From: Candidatus Nanosynbacter sp. TM7-053
Lineage (GTDB): Bacteria > Patescibacteriota > Saccharimonadia > Saccharimonadales > Saccharimonadaceae
Length of the DNA stretch: 64,000 bases
Direction: 5' to 3'
Assembly (NCBI RefSeq): GCF_022828375.1
Contig: NZ_JAJQJX010000001.1
Location: 124,001-188,000, forward strand
Part shown: in pieces, positions 61,792 to 64,000 of the stretch
How the letters are laid out: every line of letters begins with the position of its first letter
Numbering within the stretch: the stretch's first letter is position 1
Program-made: the position numbers and the translations under genes
Notes under the pieces: model-generated
Database searches by the model: none
What the model was told of the DNA's origin: nothing
What the model saw: only the letters and a program-made list of their open reading frames with translations

Positions 61792-61817
61792 GAAAATAAT
61801 TAAACAAGGATATCACA

Positions 61818-64000
61818 ATGAAACAATCATATTCTATAGGTCTAGACATCGGTACAGGTAGCGTAGGGTGGGCGGTCATTAACGAAGATTTCAGTCTGCG
61901 TAGACATAAACATCAGAACATGTGGGGAGCGAATCTATTTAATGAAGCTCAAAAGGCTGAACTAAGACGCTCATTCCGCTCATCACGCAGAAGGCTCGCC
62001 AGAAGAAAGCGACGTATTACATTATTGCAGCAAATATTCAACAATGAAATCTACAACGTCGATCCCAATTTCTATCTACGCCTGACAGAATCCATGTTCT
62101 ATATAGACGACAAAAGCTCGTCCTTAGATCTTGACGCCAACATATTATTCTCGGATCACACATTTACAGATAAGACATATAGGGAAAAATATCCGACAAT
62201 TTACCACTTGCGCAGCGAACTATTTCACAACCCAGAAAAACAAGATATTCGCTTAATTTATTTGGCATTACATCACATTATTAAATATCGCGGCAATTTC
62301 TTGATCGAAGGAGGAGTAGACGGCGTAATTTCGTCATTCGATAGCCAAAACTTGCAAAAATTCATGGAGTTTATTGGAGCTGGAGATAAAGAAGCTAAGC
62401 AGATTAAGTCCATCTTGCTAAACCAATCTCAAACGCGAAGCGCTCGAAAATCAAGTATAATTCAGCTACTACAACCTTCTGCTGACAATAAAAGCATTAT
62501 AAGCGAAGCTGTCGGTGCAGCAATTGGACTAAAATGGAATGCAGAAAAATTGTTTGACGATAAATCCCTTGAAATAAAAGGAGAATTTTCTGATAAGAAT
62601 TACGAAGATCAGCGAGACGACATAGCCGCAGCAATCGGCGATGATCGATACGAGTTGATAGAAACCTTAGAATCGGTCTATCAATGGACAATTTTCAGTC
62701 AGTTTATTAGGAAAGATAGCTGCCTGTCTGATATCATGATCGAAAAGTATGACGCTTACCGCCAGGATTTATCAGACCTCAAAGGGCTATTCCGAGATTT
62801 TCTCTCTAAAAAAGAATATAAATCATTTTTCCACGGGGATGCCTCAAAATTTGATTTATATAACAATCATAAGATCGATACAGACGATCTATATAAATCA
62901 ATTAAAAAGCACTTAGGTGAATCGGCTAAAGATGATGCGCGATATCAAAGATTTGAAAAACGAGCAGAATTGGGTGAATTTTTGTCCAGACAGCGAATAC
63001 GCGACAATGGTGCCATACCACACCAAATTCATCAATACGAGCTTGAGAAAATTATCGACAACCAAGCAGCTCATTATCCATTCTTGGCGCAAAATCGCGA
63101 TAAGATTATTAGCATTTTCACATTTAAATTGCCGTATTACATCGGACCATTAAAAACGGGTGGTGATTTTGCCTGGTCAATCAAAAAGAAGGACGGCGTA
63201 ATTTATCCGTGGAATTTTAATGAAATCATAGACGACGAAGCTTCAGCTGAAGAATTTATCGAGAGAATGCGCAACAAGTGTACATATTTACCAGATAAAG
63301 ATGTGCTTCCCAAGAATTCATTACTCTATCAAGAATATGAGTGCCGAAATGAACTAAAAAATGTAACAGTTAACGGAAAAAGGTTAAGTCCAGATATCCA
63401 AAATCGCATAATTGACGAGCTATTCACGAAAGAATATTCCATTACCTACAAAAAACTTGCAAAATATCTTTACGACAATCAAATATACGACACTAGTTCG
63501 CTAGTTATTTCCGGAACAGCCGATGATAAATCTTTCATGTCGTCACGAAAATCGTACATAGATTTTACTAAGAAAATTGGGATTGAAATCACGCCAGAAA
63601 ACAAAGCGGCAATTGAGGAAATAACAAAATGGATAACCCTGTTTGAAGACAAGAAAATCCTGTCAAAAAAACTACAAAAATATAGTGACATTTTTAGTAA
63701 AGACCAGATCGATAGTATTTTGAAGCTAAAATATACAGGCTGGGGAAGACTATCCAGTGAACTGCTTGATGGAATTGCGGCGCACACTCGTTACGGAAAA
63801 ATGACAGTTATTGAAGTAATGCGTCAATGCTCTGATAATTTTATGCAAATTATCCAGAGTGACCGATATGAATTCAAAAAAATCATAGAAGACGCTCTTT
63901 TGAAGGACACTACCTCAGAAATCACTTATGATGATATTAAAAATCTTGCAGCCTCGCCAGGAATTAAACGCGCCCTCTGGCGAAGCATTCGGATTATAGA
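61818..64000 (+). CDS. cas9: CRISPR-associated endonuclease Cas9 (5' part)
   Basis: At least 727 residues; the gene continues past the window end. RuvC-I is SIGLDIGTGSVGWAVI with the catalytic Asp10. The arginine-rich bridge helix is at about 49-70 (ELRRSFRSSRRRLARRKRRI). The recognition lobe follows (YPTIYHLRSELF, LIYLALHHIIKYRGNFL near 145-165), then IPHQIHQYELEKII, FKLPYYIGPL and GWGRLSSELLDGI. The window stops at IKRALWRSIRIID, just before RuvC-II, so HNH and RuvC-III are not seen. The short segment HKHQNMWGANLF between RuvC-I and the bridge helix recalls type II-C/II-A enzymes. It has its own promoter. No cas1, cas2, csn2 or repeat array lies upstream, so they are downstream or absent. 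Confidence 0.95.
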   Translation, partial: MKQSYSIGLDIGTGSVGWAVINEDFSLRRHKHQNMWGANLFNEAQKAELRRSFRSSRRRLARRKRRITLLQQIFNNEIYNVDPNFYLRLTESMFYIDDKSSSLDLDANILFSDHTFTDKTYREKYPTIYHLRSELFHNPEKQDIRLIYLALHHIIKYRGNFLIEGGVDGVISSFDSQNLQKFMEFIGAGDKEAKQIKSILLNQSQTRSARKSSIIQLLQPSADNKSIISEAVGAAIGLKWNAEKLFDDKSLEIKGEFSDKNYEDQRDDIAAAIGDDRYELIETLESVYQWTIFSQFIRKDSCLSDIMIEKYDAYRQDLSDLKGLFRDFLSKKEYKSFFHGDASKFDLYNNHKIDTDDLYKSIKKHLGESAKDDARYQRFEKRAELGEFLSRQRIRDNGAIPHQIHQYELEKIIDNQAAHYPFLAQNRDKIISIFTFKLPYYIGPLKTGGDFAWSIKKKDGVIYPWNFNEIIDDEASAEEFIERMRNKCTYLPDKDVLPKNSLLYQEYECRNELKNVTVNGKRLSPDIQNRIIDELFTKEYSITYKKLAKYLYDNQIYDTSSLVISGTADDKSFMSSRKSYIDFTKKIGIEITPENKAAIEEITKWITLFEDKKILSKKLQKYSDIFSKDQIDSILKLKYTGWGRLSSELLDGIAAHTRYGKMTVIEVMRQCSDNFMQIIQSDRYEFKKIIEDALLKDTTSEITYDDIKNLAASPGIKRALWRSIRII

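Noticed and set aside
59228..61817. A CRISPR repeat-spacer array beside cas9.
   Set aside because: No direct repeat of about 36 bases with regular spacing is visible. The repeated segments in 59389-60238 are irregularly spaced (about 185, 300 and 340 bases apart) and look like promoters, not CRISPR repeats.
62497..63787. Minus-strand and alternative-frame ORFs within cas9.
   Set aside because: They are shadows of the continuous Cas9 frame, which carries recognisable family motifs to the window end.

Overview
The window looks like a chromosomal segment from a member of Candidatus Saccharibacteria (TM7, Patescibacteria/CPR). I infer this from gene content and style, not from a marker-gene tree. 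The genome is compact, with small intergenic gaps. TGA is used as a stop, which argues against Absconditabacteria and Gracilibacteria. There is a complete F-type ATP synthase operon, a sortase, a VirD4-like ATPase, natural-transformation genes and almost no biosynthesis. Many genes have a TATAAT-like box ending only 6 to 9 bases before the ATG, which implies leaderless mRNAs. A minority use strong Shine-Dalgarno sites. No rRNA, insertion sequence or CRISPR repeat array is visible.

Layout. 1-10.5 kb: an unknown acidic protein, a P-type ATPase pair, a RecB-like helicase-nuclease, a structured RNA island (7.47-8.12 kb), a tRNA-dihydrouridine synthase, a membrane protein and a kinase-fold protein. 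10.5-17.2 kb: the ATP synthase operon on the minus strand (atpI-like, B, E, F, H, A, G, D, C). 17.2-25.3 kb: glutaredoxin, ABC-F ATPase, SmpB, two GT4 glycosyltransferases with an alpha/beta hydrolase, exonuclease III, a ribokinase-fold protein and a second RNA/ORF island (24.86-25.29 kb). 25.3-40.6 kb: tRNA-Leu, a sortase, PEGA and DUF3048 envelope proteins, GltX, tRNA-Glu, two histidine kinase/response regulator pairs flanking a tandemly duplicated membrane-protein family, and a pseudouridine synthase. 40.6-50.3 kb: Der, a third RNA/ORF island (42.64-43.36 kb) ending in a hammerhead ribozyme, then a metal-homeostasis set (COG0523 GTPase, DUF475/TerC-like protein, YraQ-type permease, YcgQ-like partner, Fur-family regulator) with pth between. 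This is followed by a strongly expressed minus-strand RNA, dprA and a CDP-alcohol phosphatidyltransferase. 50.3-59.2 kb: topoisomerase I, a sigma-region-4/HARE-HTH protein, a VirD4-like ATPase and a polyamine operon (speD, DUF4178, speE-like).

59.2-64 kb is an accessory island. It holds at least four minus-strand promoter/hairpin/T-tract RNA units and a broken gene with a DUF3761-like tail. Genes for an Excalibur-domain protein and a CAP-domain protein, a 54-codon ORF, and the first 727 codons of a cas9 gene follow; cas9 runs off the window.

The most unusual content is RNA-level. It comprises a complete type III hammerhead ribozyme at 43307-43363 behind an orphan gene with a switch-like leader, and the array of short minus-strand transcription units upstream of cas9. 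It also includes a ~310-nt structured RNA opposite dprA, and the structured RNA with a tRNA-like element before dus.
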